This document shows, one piece after another, positions 1 to 7,731 of a stretch of 46,512 bases of DNA (position 1 is its first letter; each line of letters begins with the position of its first letter). A program made the position numbers and the translations under genes. The notes under the pieces were generated by a model, which was not told where the DNA came from, did no database searches, and saw only the letters and a program-made list of their open reading frames with translations. The DNA lies in NCBI RefSeq assembly GCF_028285565.1, contig NZ_JANQOY010000083.1, forward strand, positions 1 through 46,512, given 5' to 3'. The DNA is from Acaryochloris sp. IP29b_bin.148 (GTDB lineage: Bacteria > Cyanobacteriota > Cyanobacteriia > Thermosynechococcales > Thermosynechococcaceae).

Positions 1-347
1 GTGAACCAGCGATTGCTGGGGGGAGGGGTGGCGGCGAATTCAACTCCTTTAGCTTCCAGTAGTTTGGGGAGTTCTAGGTCGAAGATAGGCGTGGTTTCTT
101 GCACCTGGCCGGGTTGACCATCTGCATTCTTAATTTGATAGCGAATGACATCCTGCCCAACAGAGACCCGCGCTACCTGCTCATCCTGGACTTGCTCAAG
201 AAAGAAGCTATAGGGCACTTTGGAAACCCGTTGTCCACTACCGAAGGTAAAGACTAAATTTAGAACGATGAGTCCTAATGGGAGTAACAACAAAGCAGTA
301 CTGAGAAAACTTGGACGTGGGCGTCGAGGTTTATCGTTTATAGGCAT
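1..347 (-). CDS. ftsH: FtsH ATP-dependent zinc metalloprotease, N-terminal part (cut by window edge)
   Basis: About 115 N-terminal residues are inside the window; the gene runs off the left edge. The reading starts at ATG 347 with AGGA eight bases upstream. A short basic N-terminus is followed by one hydrophobic helix (around residues 17-33, FLSTALLLLPLGLIVLNLVF). Then comes the inter-membrane FtsH_ext region, recognisable by PYSFFLEQV, VARVSVGQDVIRYQI, TPIFDLELPKLLEAKGVEF and NRWF. FtsH is a hexameric membrane AAA+ protease; in cyanobacteria it removes damaged photosystem subunits and other membrane proteins. The second helix, the AAA+ and the HEXXH protease domains would lie outside the window and cannot be checked. 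Cyanobacteria carry several paralogues, and I cannot say which one this is. Confidence 0.88.
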   Translation of the reverse strand, partial: MPINDKPRRPRPSFLSTALLLLPLGLIVLNLVFTFGSGQRVSKVPYSFFLEQVQDEQVARVSVGQDVIRYQIKNADGQPGQVQETTPIFDLELPKLLEAKGVEFAATPPPSNRWF

Positions 348-561
348 GGGAAAGATCCTAAGTTGCGAAGATGAATGAAGAGTGCAATCCAGAGAGAGGC
401 GTTTAGTACTAAAGCAGAAATCTGGGAGGAGCGGTGGCGCAATCAAGATGGAGCGCTAATCTCTTGGTTTACACCAGCTTGTATTAGAAATGATGCGAAA
501 AATTTGTCTACGCGAGGGCATCGCTTGCTATCCAGCTGAACCCGCGTTAGCTCCCTATCAG

Positions 562-759
562 TTAGGCAAGCAAGCCCAGACGTTTGCCATTATCGCGTGC
601 TAGTCGAATCCAACCCTGACGGCGATTACGGTCAATACCAACTTGATGACAAAAATGGGTAATGGCTTTTGAATGCAGAGCAATCGCTTTCCCTCTGAGT
701 TTAATAAATTTGGGTTGACCAACAATAGTACGGACTAGCACAACGAGGGGGGCAAACAT
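562..759 (-). CDS. pgr5: PGR5, proton gradient regulation 5-like protein
   Basis: A 65-residue protein, MFAPLVVLVRTIVGQPKF through NGKRLGLLA, matches the plant and cyanobacterial PGR5 family nearly end to end. The hallmarks are LRGKAIALHSKAIT, FCHQVGID, RQGWIRLA and a GLLA terminus. PGR5 supports antimycin-sensitive cyclic electron flow from ferredoxin to plastoquinone around photosystem I on the stromal/cytoplasmic side of the thylakoid. The open frame extends upstream to 822, but ATG 759 is preferred: it matches the family start and has AAGGA six bases upstream. A good promoter lies at 791-819, so the gene is probably transcribed alone. The gene is clear; its physiological weight in this organism is inferred. 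Confidence 0.9.
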   Translation of the reverse strand: MFAPLVVLVRTIVGQPKFIKLRGKAIALHSKAITHFCHQVGIDRNRRQGWIRLARDNGKRLGLLA

Positions 760-790
760 AATGATTCCTTTGTGTAACGTTATGTTAAAC

Positions 791-819
791 ATGTTAACTA
801 TTTTGTAACATAATGTCAA
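791..819 (-). promoter_or_regulatory. Predicted sigma-70-type promoter of pgr5
   Basis: On the minus strand a perfect -35 TTGACA (819-814) is separated by exactly 17 bases from a -10-like TAACAT (796-791), about 32 bases before the pgr5 ATG. The core is nested in an inverted repeat with TTATGTTA at 780-787 and TAACATAA at 806-813, which could be an operator. A second dyad, GTATATCA 830-837 / TGATATAC 846-853, lies just upstream of the -35. Confidence 0.55.
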
Positions 820-822
820 CAT

Positions 823-1248
823 TGATTGCGTATATCAATAAATAGTGATATACATCAACGGAACTCTAGAAAACTCTATTTCAAGCCAAATTAGGCAAAA
901 AAACCAATTAAACAAGATAAGAATCAAATAATTCATCAAATAGATCCTTTTACAGCTATAAAAGCCGCTAATATGCGTTTATTTACAGCAAGCAAGAGAT
1001 CTAAAAATGCGAAGGAAAAACGCAGACAAACCGAATAGCTATGTCTTATCCAGATTCAATGAAGCATTTCGTTACAAAAGGCCACTTACCCCCCTAATAT
1101 AGGAAGGCAATTCACACAGGATAATTAGTTCTGAGAGCCTATATTTCTAGATCTCGGGCCCGAATGCACAACGGTATCGAAGACAACCCGTTTACAAATG
1201 GGAACTCAGGGTATCAACCAGCACCTAAATGGTCCCGTGGCGATGGAG
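823..1248. other. Intergenic region between pgr5 and the GGDEF-EAL gene
   Basis: AT-rich in its first half. It carries the GTATATCA/TGATATAC dyad (830-853) behind the pgr5 promoter. I see no convincing reading frame, tRNA or terminator in the remainder. Confidence 0.6.
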
Positions 1249-3006
1249 CTATATCCAGGTCGCTTCTAGCAATGGTGAATAATTGCGATCGAGGAATTTC
1301 TCTACCTCGCTGGCCTCAACAGGTCTAGAGAATAAATATCCCTGAGCATATTCACAGCCTAAGGTCTTGAGATGATAGGCCTGTTCGACGGTCTCTACCC
1401 CTTCTGCAACCACATCAATCTGTAAACTATGAGCGAGTTGAATCACAGCTTGGATAATTTCTGATTCAGCGCCTGAAGTATTAATCGTCTCCACAAATGA
1501 CCGATCAATTTTGAGATTATCGATGGGTAATTGATGGAGATAGCTGAGGGACGCATACCCCGTCCCAAAATCATCCATACTCAGTTGTATGCCCAAGCTC
1601 TTGATTTGGCGGAGAACAGCCGCAGCATACTCAAGATTGTTAAACACCATACTCTCAGTAATTTCTAGCTTTAACCCCGCTGGCTCAAGATGGGTTTCCG
1701 CCAAAATAGCTTGAATTGATTTGAATAGGTCTAATTGATCGAGCTGCTTGGCGGAGAGATTGACATGCATCGTTAGTGGCACATTAACTCGCTCTCGCCA
1801 AGACTGGATCTGTCTACAGGCCTCTCGCAATATCCAAGCACCAATGGGAATAATTAAACCGCTATCTTCTGCGATCGCAATAAATTGATCAGGAGAGAGC
1901 AATCCTAAGGTTGGGTGTTGCCAACGCACCAGCGCTTCAAAGGCTTGCAGAGACCCATCCGCTAAAGAAATAATCGGCTGATAACAAACCCGCAACTCAT
2001 CCTGCCAAATCGCCCGCGACAGATCATGCTCCAACTGCATCCGAGTCAGAGACTGTAGATGCATCGTTTGATGAAAAATAGCATAGTCCCCAGCACCCGC
2101 TCCCTTCGCGTATTCCAAGGCCGTACAGGCATCTCGAATCACATCCTCAGGTTGTTGGTACAATGCGGTACCCATCGCAATTCCCATATCCAGCTGAATG
2201 CGAATCTCTTGAGAGTGAATCAAATAAGGGGCTAGGAGTTGACGCCGAATGCGATCGGTCACTTGTCGCGTTTCTTGCTCCCCATCGATGGGTTTGAGCA
2301 AAACAACAAAATCATCCCCTCCAAACCGAGCAGCAATATCCTCTGATCGGATCTGATCAGATAGGCGTTGAGCCACCTGCATCAGGAGTTGATCGCCTGC
2401 CCACAAGCCCAATCGAGTATTAATTGCTTTGAAATGCTTAATGTCAATATAGAGCAGAGCAAAGGAATACGTTGAATCCTCTTGAACCTGGGCTAGAGCA
2501 TCGACGAGTCGCAACCGAATAAAGGACTGATTCGGTAATTCTGTGAGCCAATCATAGAAAATGCTGTGACGAAGCTGTTCAGCAGCTCGCTTACGTTCAG
2601 CGCTTTGGGCCAGAGCATTCTCTCGACCTTGTTGAATCAGAACAGACTTTTCCGTATAAGTGGTCTGAGACAAAGAAATTAATAAGATCTTGCGATCAAC
2701 AATGTTAATGGCCAAGGCCTCTAGCGGGATTTCCGTTCCAGACTCATCCACCTCAATCCACAAACCAGACTTAATGAGACTTGACTGTCTCACCTGCCAA
2801 AATTGCAACGCATCCTCAAGAAAATAAGTGAGAAAAGGAAAGGTATTTGTTATCTGGATCGTCGCAGGGTCAAAGGGCTCTGACCTGACTAAAGATTGAT
2901 ACCAGGAAGGAATCTGGCCAATGACCTTAAAGGATTGCTTAGTCTGATGTTCTAAGACTAAGATCTCTAGAGCCGATAAGACGCTTGCTAAAACAGCCTG
3001 TGTCAT
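1249..3006 (-). CDS. Diguanylate cyclase/phosphodiesterase (GGDEF-EAL)
   Basis: This 585-residue protein makes or breaks cyclic di-GMP. Residues 1-120 look like a soluble sensory module (PAS-like; weak). A short helical linker follows, then a GGDEF domain with GGDDF at 229-233 and a product-inhibition site RSED five residues before it. The C-terminal EAL domain shows EALVRW (357-362), ITESMVFNN, MDDFGTGYASLSYL and EGVE, so the metal and catalytic acidic residues appear intact. No membrane segment is seen, so it is probably cytoplasmic. Both domains look competent; which activity dominates cannot be told. The ATG overlaps the stop of the upstream small gene (ATGA), implying translational coupling. 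Downstream is the pgr5 region. Confidence 0.93.
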   Translation of the reverse strand: MTQAVLASVLSALEILVLEHQTKQSFKVIGQIPSWYQSLVRSEPFDPATIQITNTFPFLTYFLEDALQFWQVRQSSLIKSGLWIEVDESGTEIPLEALAINIVDRKILLISLSQTTYTEKSVLIQQGRENALAQSAERKRAAEQLRHSIFYDWLTELPNQSFIRLRLVDALAQVQEDSTYSFALLYIDIKHFKAINTRLGLWAGDQLLMQVAQRLSDQIRSEDIAARFGGDDFVVLLKPIDGEQETRQVTDRIRRQLLAPYLIHSQEIRIQLDMGIAMGTALYQQPEDVIRDACTALEYAKGAGAGDYAIFHQTMHLQSLTRMQLEHDLSRAIWQDELRVCYQPIISLADGSLQAFEALVRWQHPTLGLLSPDQFIAIAEDSGLIIPIGAWILREACRQIQSWRERVNVPLTMHVNLSAKQLDQLDLFKSIQAILAETHLEPAGLKLEITESMVFNNLEYAAAVLRQIKSLGIQLSMDDFGTGYASLSYLHQLPIDNLKIDRSFVETINTSGAESEIIQAVIQLAHSLQIDVVAEGVETVEQAYHLKTLGCEYAQGYLFSRPVEASEVEKFLDRNYSPLLEATWI

Positions 3007-3215
3007 CGTCTAGGCGCTGACTGTTTAACGCCATTATTGCGGTGGCAAGCATCCCAAACCTCCGCCATAACCTGAACCGCAACTTCGATCGGTAACCTGG
3101 CTAACGTATCACTATGATGGAATTTGAGGCTGATTGCCAGCTGTTTACGCAAGATTGATACTTCATCAGGACTACCAGATTGGAAATCAGACTGGAAAAC
3201 GGTTTCATTTTCCAT
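3003..3215 (-). CDS. Small conserved-looking protein coupled to the GGDEF-EAL enzyme
   Basis: A 70-residue soluble protein of unknown family. It is acidic at the N-terminus, then has RKQLAISLKFHHSDTLARLP and a helical segment VAVQVMAEVWDAC. Its TGA overlaps the ATG of the following GGDEF-EAL gene (ATGA), so the two are co-translated and probably functionally linked. The start is uncertain: ATG 3215 is listed, while an in-frame TTG at 3224 is closer to an AAAAGG sequence. It could be an adaptor or a regulator of the enzyme; that is inference from position only. Confidence 0.55.
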   Translation of the reverse strand: MENETVFQSDFQSGSPDEVSILRKQLAISLKFHHSDTLARLPIEVAVQVMAEVWDACHRNNGVKQSAPRR

Positions 3216-3506
3216 GTTTTTCAAGATACCTTTTCTCAGCTCCCCTCTATTATTCCCCAGTTATCCCTTGATTCTTTCGTCCATAAGCAAATATAGGTTT
3301 TGGGCCTTGATCCAGTTCGAGAGAAATGAACGATTGCCAGTCTTCCATCAGTTTCATTGAACTCGATTAAACGGTTGAGATTACATTGCAAAACCCTACA
3401 ATTTGTCTCCTAGTGAGGGTGCAGCACTCAACAGAGTCCTATAATAAACGGCGGTCAATCTGCCGCAGTCTGGCATACTCCCCCCACTTTATAAAGAGGT
3501 CTATGA

Positions 3507-4094
3507 ATGTTGAAAGCTGTCGTAAAGCTCTTCGCGCTTGTTGTTGTGATATGGTTCTGCGTGCTCCCTCCAGATATTGCACAAGCTCAAATGAGAATGG
3601 GGCCTCTGTCTAAAGAAGCCATTAAGAATGTTCCAGCACTACGCACAACCAAAACCTGTGAAGGGTGTGATTTAGCAGGTGCAACGCTCCGTAGTTTTGA
3701 ATTACAAGGAGCAAACCTAAAAAATGCTGACTTAACCAATTCCACCATCAAGTTCACGGATCTAACCAATGCCGATTTAGAGGGGGCGATTCTCGAAAGT
3801 GCTCGCATTGAAGACACCATTGTCACAGGGGCTAACTTTTCTAAAGCTGATTTATCCGTATCCAACTTAAACGGCTGTGACTTTAGCGGGGTAAATTTGC
3901 AAGGAGCGATTCTGAGAGCCGCAACGCTCAATAAAACTAATTTCGCCAATGCCGACCTGCGAGGTGCAATGCTCCGGGCAGCCAATTTCAGTGGAGCCAA
4001 TCTCAACGGCGCTAATTTAGATGGTGCTAACCTCTGTAATACCGTCATGCCAGATGGAAAACTGAGTTTTCGAGATTGCCGACAGGAACCATAA
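3507..4094 (+). CDS. Exported pentapeptide-repeat protein
   Basis: 195 residues. It opens with a typical signal peptide (basic MLKAVVK, hydrophobic core, IAQA cleavage context around residue 27), so it should act in the periplasm or thylakoid lumen. After a CEGCDLAGA segment, most of the protein is A(D/N)LXX pentapeptide repeats (GANLKNADLTN, NADLRGAMLRAANFSGANL). These predict a right-handed quadrilateral beta-helix. The last segment contains LCNTVMPDGK and one further Cys. Lumenal pentapeptide proteins are common in cyanobacteria and mostly of unknown role; none is assigned here. It stands alone, with a strong hairpin about 115 bases downstream. Confidence 0.85.
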   Translation: MLKAVVKLFALVVVIWFCVLPPDIAQAQMRMGPLSKEAIKNVPALRTTKTCEGCDLAGATLRSFELQGANLKNADLTNSTIKFTDLTNADLEGAILESARIEDTIVTGANFSKADLSVSNLNGCDFSGVNLQGAILRAATLNKTNFANADLRGAMLRAANFSGANLNGANLDGANLCNTVMPDGKLSFRDCRQEP

Positions 4095-4210
4095 GGCACA
4101 GGGTTCCGCCTAGATTCTCCAGGTCATGCCATACCACAACAACCTGTACGCCCAACGCAACAAAGCCCACGCCTCCTCTATCGGTGTTTGAGACCGTAAC
4201 GGTTTGAGTG

Positions 4211-4236
4211 GCCCCCAGCAGCAAAATGCTGGGGGC
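4211..4236 (+). terminator. Strong hairpin, probable terminator of the pentapeptide gene
   Basis: A perfect 10-base GC-rich stem (GCCCCCAGCA / TGCTGGGGGC) encloses the loop GCAAAA. The following TTATGATT is only a weak T-tract, so termination is likely but not certain. Confidence 0.6.
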
Positions 4237-4475
4237 TTATGATTGTGAGATAAAGTAAATTACAGGACAAGATTCCAAAAACCTCTCAATCATGTTGGAA
4301 TGAAATAGCTTTTATCGATAGTATTTTCTTGGGGAGAAGTTAAATAGATCACCACCTTGATCAACGACTTCAACCTCATTTTGATTAAGATGATGACGAT
4401 TTAATCCGGCAGTTCTTGTTATAGGAACTCAGCCAGCCATCATATACCGCCCTCTGCATAAACCAAACTTCAACA
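4237..4475. other. Intergenic region before the response regulator
   Basis: AT-rich sequence that must hold the promoter of the response-regulator unit. No match to a -35/-10 pair stands out, and I see no reading frame. Confidence 0.4.
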
Positions 4476-5495
4476 ATGATCCGCATCCTCCTAGTTGATG
4501 ATCAAAAAGTGATCCGTCAGGGTCTCAAAGCTTTATTAGAAGCAGAATCTGACTTTCAAATCGTGGGCTTGGCCGAAAATGGAAAAATCGGTATTGAAAT
4601 CGCAGAACAGCTCCAACCGGACGTCGTTCTGGTCGATATGTATATGCCTATTGTGGACGGTGCAGCTGCTACAAAAATTATTTGTCAGCGCTGTCCAAAT
4701 ACAAAGGTATTGCTCCTAAGTAGTGCCGATGATGACCAATGTATCGCTGATGCCTTAAGTGCAGGGGCAATGGGGTATCTTCTCAAAAACGCATCGTCAG
4801 AGGAAGTGGCAGATGCCATTCGTTCTGTTCATAAGGGGTATACCCAGCTTAGCCCTGGCCTCTTGAAAAAAGTAATGAATCGCAATCCCTCCCCTACAGG
4901 TGCAGCCCCAACCACTGCAAACCTCACATCTATTGAGAACCAATTACTCGAACTTTTGCAAGCGCCTCAGTCACTCGATATTTCAACCGTTAACGCCCTG
5001 AAAGCAATTGCCTCAACTCCCGCAGAGGCCAAAAAATTACTGCCACATCTCAAGCAAAAACTGCAACAGCAGCCCGATCATGTTCTGGCCTACTATATTT
5101 TGGGAACCTTATTATACGAGCATCAACATCAGGATAAAGTGGCTCAAAGCTGTTGGCGGAAAGGATTTAAACAAGCTCTGGCACAGAAGCTATCCTTGGA
5201 AGGGCTGTTATTGTTTTGTCGATCGATGTATTTAGTCAACACTGACGAAGCCTATACAGGCATCAAACAAGTGATCGAAATGCAAGGAGAACAGATTTCC
5301 TCCACCCTTCTCGGACAAACTGCGGAACGAGTGTTTGGCTCATCACCCGAATGTCTTCAATTTCTAACCATCACCTGGCAAATCAAGAAGCTACAGGCTT
5401 TACTTGATGAACGTTACCCCTTAAAGTCAAAGCTTGATGAGTTAAAGGTTGGGTTTGCGACTCTCGGCAGTCAGAAAAAAGTTTATAGCCTTTGA
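4476..5495 (+). CDS. Response regulator with a helical, non-DNA-binding output region
   Basis: 339 residues. Residues 1-120 are a NarL-type receiver: DD at 8-9, the phosphoacceptor Asp in VVLVDMYMP, the Ser in LLLSSADD, and the Lys in YLLKNAS. Where a LuxR-type helix-turn-helix would be expected there is instead a Pro/Thr-rich linker (about 130-150). This is followed by about 190 helical residues containing a TPR-like stretch (LAYYILGTLLYEHQHQDKV, CWRKGFKQAL). The output is therefore more likely protein binding than DNA binding. Its TGA overlaps the next frame, and a coiled-coil membrane protein follows in the same operon, a plausible partner. Confidence 0.85.
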   Translation: MIRILLVDDQKVIRQGLKALLEAESDFQIVGLAENGKIGIEIAEQLQPDVVLVDMYMPIVDGAAATKIICQRCPNTKVLLLSSADDDQCIADALSAGAMGYLLKNASSEEVADAIRSVHKGYTQLSPGLLKKVMNRNPSPTGAAPTTANLTSIENQLLELLQAPQSLDISTVNALKAIASTPAEAKKLLPHLKQKLQQQPDHVLAYYILGTLLYEHQHQDKVAQSCWRKGFKQALAQKLSLEGLLLFCRSMYLVNTDEAYTGIKQVIEMQGEQISSTLLGQTAERVFGSSPECLQFLTITWQIKKLQALLDERYPLKSKLDELKVGFATLGSQKKVYSL

Positions 5496-5506
5496 GGAGA
5501 AGGGTT

Positions 5507-6073
5507 TTGAAGGCAATCGATCAAATTGAGAAAGAACTAGAAGACTTAAGAGGCCGATTCAGTCAGGCTTTTCAGGTGTTGGATGACTTCTCTCAACTCC
5601 AAACCCATTTTGAGCAACTCACTCAAGCTCAACAAGAATTAGAGCAATCTCTCAGTCAGGCTAAAGATCGCTTACAAACCTCTTCAGCCCCTGGACAACT
5701 ACACGAACAATACACCCAGCTAGAAGAACAGTTTGAGACTAAATATGCCCAACTGCATTCAGAGCTGCTGGACTTGAGACATAGCTTTGAAGCAACTACT
5801 TATGATTTGCAAGATCAACTGCATCAAGACCGAGGCCAATTAAAGCAGCTAGAACAGACTTCGGGTATAGCCCCTGGCGGAGATAATAACAAGATAGAGT
5901 GGCTAGAAAATTCCATGCAAGATTTGAGCAATTTAATTTATGCCGATCGCTCAGCCTTGCAACATTTAGATCGACGCCTCAACCATGTCAAACGAGTCAC
6001 CGACATTATGACCATTGTTGGAGCAAGCTGCTTTTTTATCATTACCGTCATTTTGTTTGTGACCCGCTCATAA
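5507..6073 (+). CDS. Coiled-coil protein with a C-terminal membrane anchor
   Basis: About 188 residues. Nearly the whole protein is Gln/Glu/Leu-rich heptad sequence (IEKELEDLRGRFSQAF, LEQLTQAQQELEQSLSQAKDR, HLDRRLNHVKRV). It ends in one hydrophobic helix (IMTIVGASCFFIITVILFV) and a few polar residues, so it should be tail-anchored with the coiled coil in the cytoplasm. TTG 5507 is preferred because GAGGAGAAGG lies just upstream; the open frame itself begins at TTG 5492, inside the stop of the preceding gene. Co-transcription with the response regulator suggests that it localises or receives the signal. No family name is recognised. Confidence 0.65.
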   Translation: MKAIDQIEKELEDLRGRFSQAFQVLDDFSQLQTHFEQLTQAQQELEQSLSQAKDRLQTSSAPGQLHEQYTQLEEQFETKYAQLHSELLDLRHSFEATTYDLQDQLHQDRGQLKQLEQTSGIAPGGDNNKIEWLENSMQDLSNLIYADRSALQHLDRRLNHVKRVTDIMTIVGASCFFIITVILFVTRS

Positions 6074-6088
6074 TGCCTTATGGATGGG

Positions 6089-7336
6089 TTAGCAAGAGCC
6101 TAATGCTTCAACTGGTGCGTTTTTAATTGCAAAGATTTTAGCCACTACATCAGATACGACTCTGTCCGGGGTAGAGGCACCCGATGTAATCCCCACCACA
6201 AGAGGGCCAGCCGGAAGCCAATCTTCCGTAATTGTCAGATCACAATTGAGGGGCTTGTGCTCAACCTGATTGCCAGGACCGATGCGGGCGGCGCTATCGA
6301 TGTGATAGGAGGGAATTTGCCTCTCAATGGAAATTTCCTGTAGATGCGTCGTGTTCGATGAATTAAATCCACCAATCACGACCATTAAGTCTAGGGGTTC
6401 ATCCACCAGCTGGAACATAGCATCCTGGCGCTCTTGCGTGGCGTCACAAATGGTGTTGAAGCTGAGAAAATGCTGGTTTACGCTCGCCGGACCATATTTA
6501 CGCATCATGGTCCGTTCAAAGAGTTTACCGATTTGCTCAGTTTCTCCCTTGAGCATTGTGGTTTGATTAGCGATGCCAATACGCACTAAATCCGTCTCTG
6601 GGTCAAACCCAGGAGAGTAAGCATTTGCAAACTGAGTCATAAACTCTGTACGGCGACTTTCTCGTTCTTGAGGCGTATCACCTGGATTCAGAATATAGTC
6701 CGCCACATATTCGGCTTCTTCCAGGTTTAGAACCACTAAATAAGTCCCTGCAAAGGAGCTAGTCGCAATTGTTTCTTCGTGTTTGTATTTACCGTGAATA
6801 ATTGAAGTATATGCCCCTTTCTTATGTTTTTCGACTGAGTTCCAAACTTTAGACACCCAAGGGCAGGTAGTGTCCATAATCGTGCAGCCCTTATCATTAA
6901 GCAACTGCATCTCCTGGACGCTAGCCCCGAAGGCCGGCAAAATCACTACATCATTCTGCGCAACCACGGAAAAGTCCTTCTGTCCACTCGACTGAACGGG
7001 AATAAATTCAACGGCCATATCCCGTAAATTTTGATTCACAGAAGGGTTATGAATAATTTCGTTGGTGATCCAAATGCGCTCTTGTGGAAATTGGCGACGG
7101 GTTTCGTAGGCCAATGCAATCGCTCGCTCAACACCCCAACAGAATCCAAAGGCCTCCGCTAAACGAATCGTGACCTCTCCTTGTTGCAGACGGTAACCAT
7201 TGTCTCGAATTTGTTGGATGAGGTGGCTATTATATTCAGATTGAAGCAGGCTGGTTACGGCTTGATCATGACCAAATCCGGTTCGGTGGTACTGCTCAGA
7301 CTTATGCAGTGATCGCTTAAAGGCTTTTGTATCCAT
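6089..7336 (-). CDS. ispH: 4-hydroxy-3-methylbut-2-enyl diphosphate reductase (IspH/LytB)
   Basis: Last enzyme of the MEP isoprenoid pathway: it reduces HMBPP to IPP and DMAPP using a [4Fe-4S] cluster, feeding carotenoid, phytol and quinone synthesis. The three cluster cysteines are visible in [25 protein letters not shown] and [21 protein letters not shown] and the Ser/Asn motif [11 protein letters not shown] are also present. About 415 residues, the long plant/cyanobacterial form rather than the ~315-residue enterobacterial one. The start [22 protein letters not shown] matches that family; the frame extends 17 codons upstream to 7387, but the conserved start and AGGA support ATG 7336. It converges with the coiled-coil gene 15 bases away. 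Confidence 0.96.
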   Translation of the reverse strand: MDTKAFKRSLHKSEQYHRTGFGHDQAVTSLLQSEYNSHLIQQIRDNGYRLQQGEVTIRLAEAFGFCWGVERAIALAYETRRQFPQERIWITNEIIHNPSVNQNLRDMAVEFIPVQSSGQKDFSVVAQNDVVILPAFGASVQEMQLLNDKGCTIMDTTCPWVSKVWNSVEKHKKGAYTSIIHGKYKHEETIATSSFAGTYLVVLNLEEAEYVADYILNPGDTPQERESRRTEFMTQFANAYSPGFDPETDLVRIGIANQTTMLKGETEQIGKLFERTMMRKYGPASVNQHFLSFNTICDATQERQDAMFQLVDEPLDLMVVIGGFNSSNTTHLQEISIERQIPSYHIDSAARIGPGNQVEHKPLNCDLTITEDWLPAGPLVVGITSGASTPDRVVSDVVAKIFAIKNAPVEALGSC

Positions 7337-7731
7337 GAATATATTCCTGCATCTACGGGAATTAAAGACCGACAGACTCATCCCCAAAAGGACGATAAGA
7401 CGCTAAGTGAGGCTAGCAGATAGCCACTGCGACGATATCAATTCTTACATCATACTGGGATGGGCACAGATTAGAAGAGAAGTTTGGGTCTCAAACTGCC
7501 CTCACCGTCCATGCTACAAATGGAAAAGTAGACGTTCTCATCTACTTTTCCATCGAAAACACCCTCAGGTCCTTTCGGAAACTGATGTTTTGAAAATTTT
7601 TAGGATATTTCAGCCCTTGAACCTGACCAAGGAATTATTTTAAGCTTTGAAGAGATGATATTTGCTAGGGAACCCTCAACGTTTTTTGCTCATCTTCAAA
7701 AGCTAGATGCTCTTCTCCGCAGGCATAAATC
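7337..7731. other. Divergent intergenic region with a strong hairpin
   Basis: It separates ispH (minus) from the pseudokinase (plus). The main feature is a perfect 13-base stem, 7520-7532 pairing with 7541-7553 (core GGAAAAGTAGA), with an 8-base loop. There is no T-tract and no convergent gene end, so this is not an ordinary terminator. The hairpin could be a leader structure of the pseudokinase mRNA or a repeat. No gene is seen. Confidence 0.5.

Noticed and set aside
375..542. Short plus-strand frame between ftsH and pgr5 starting MKSAIQREAF
   Set aside because: About 55 codons, no clear ribosome site and no recognised family; likely chance.
3587..4099. 170-codon minus-strand frame opposite the pentapeptide gene
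   Set aside because: An antisense shadow produced by the repeated A(D/N)LXX codons; the plus-strand protein has signal peptide and repeats.
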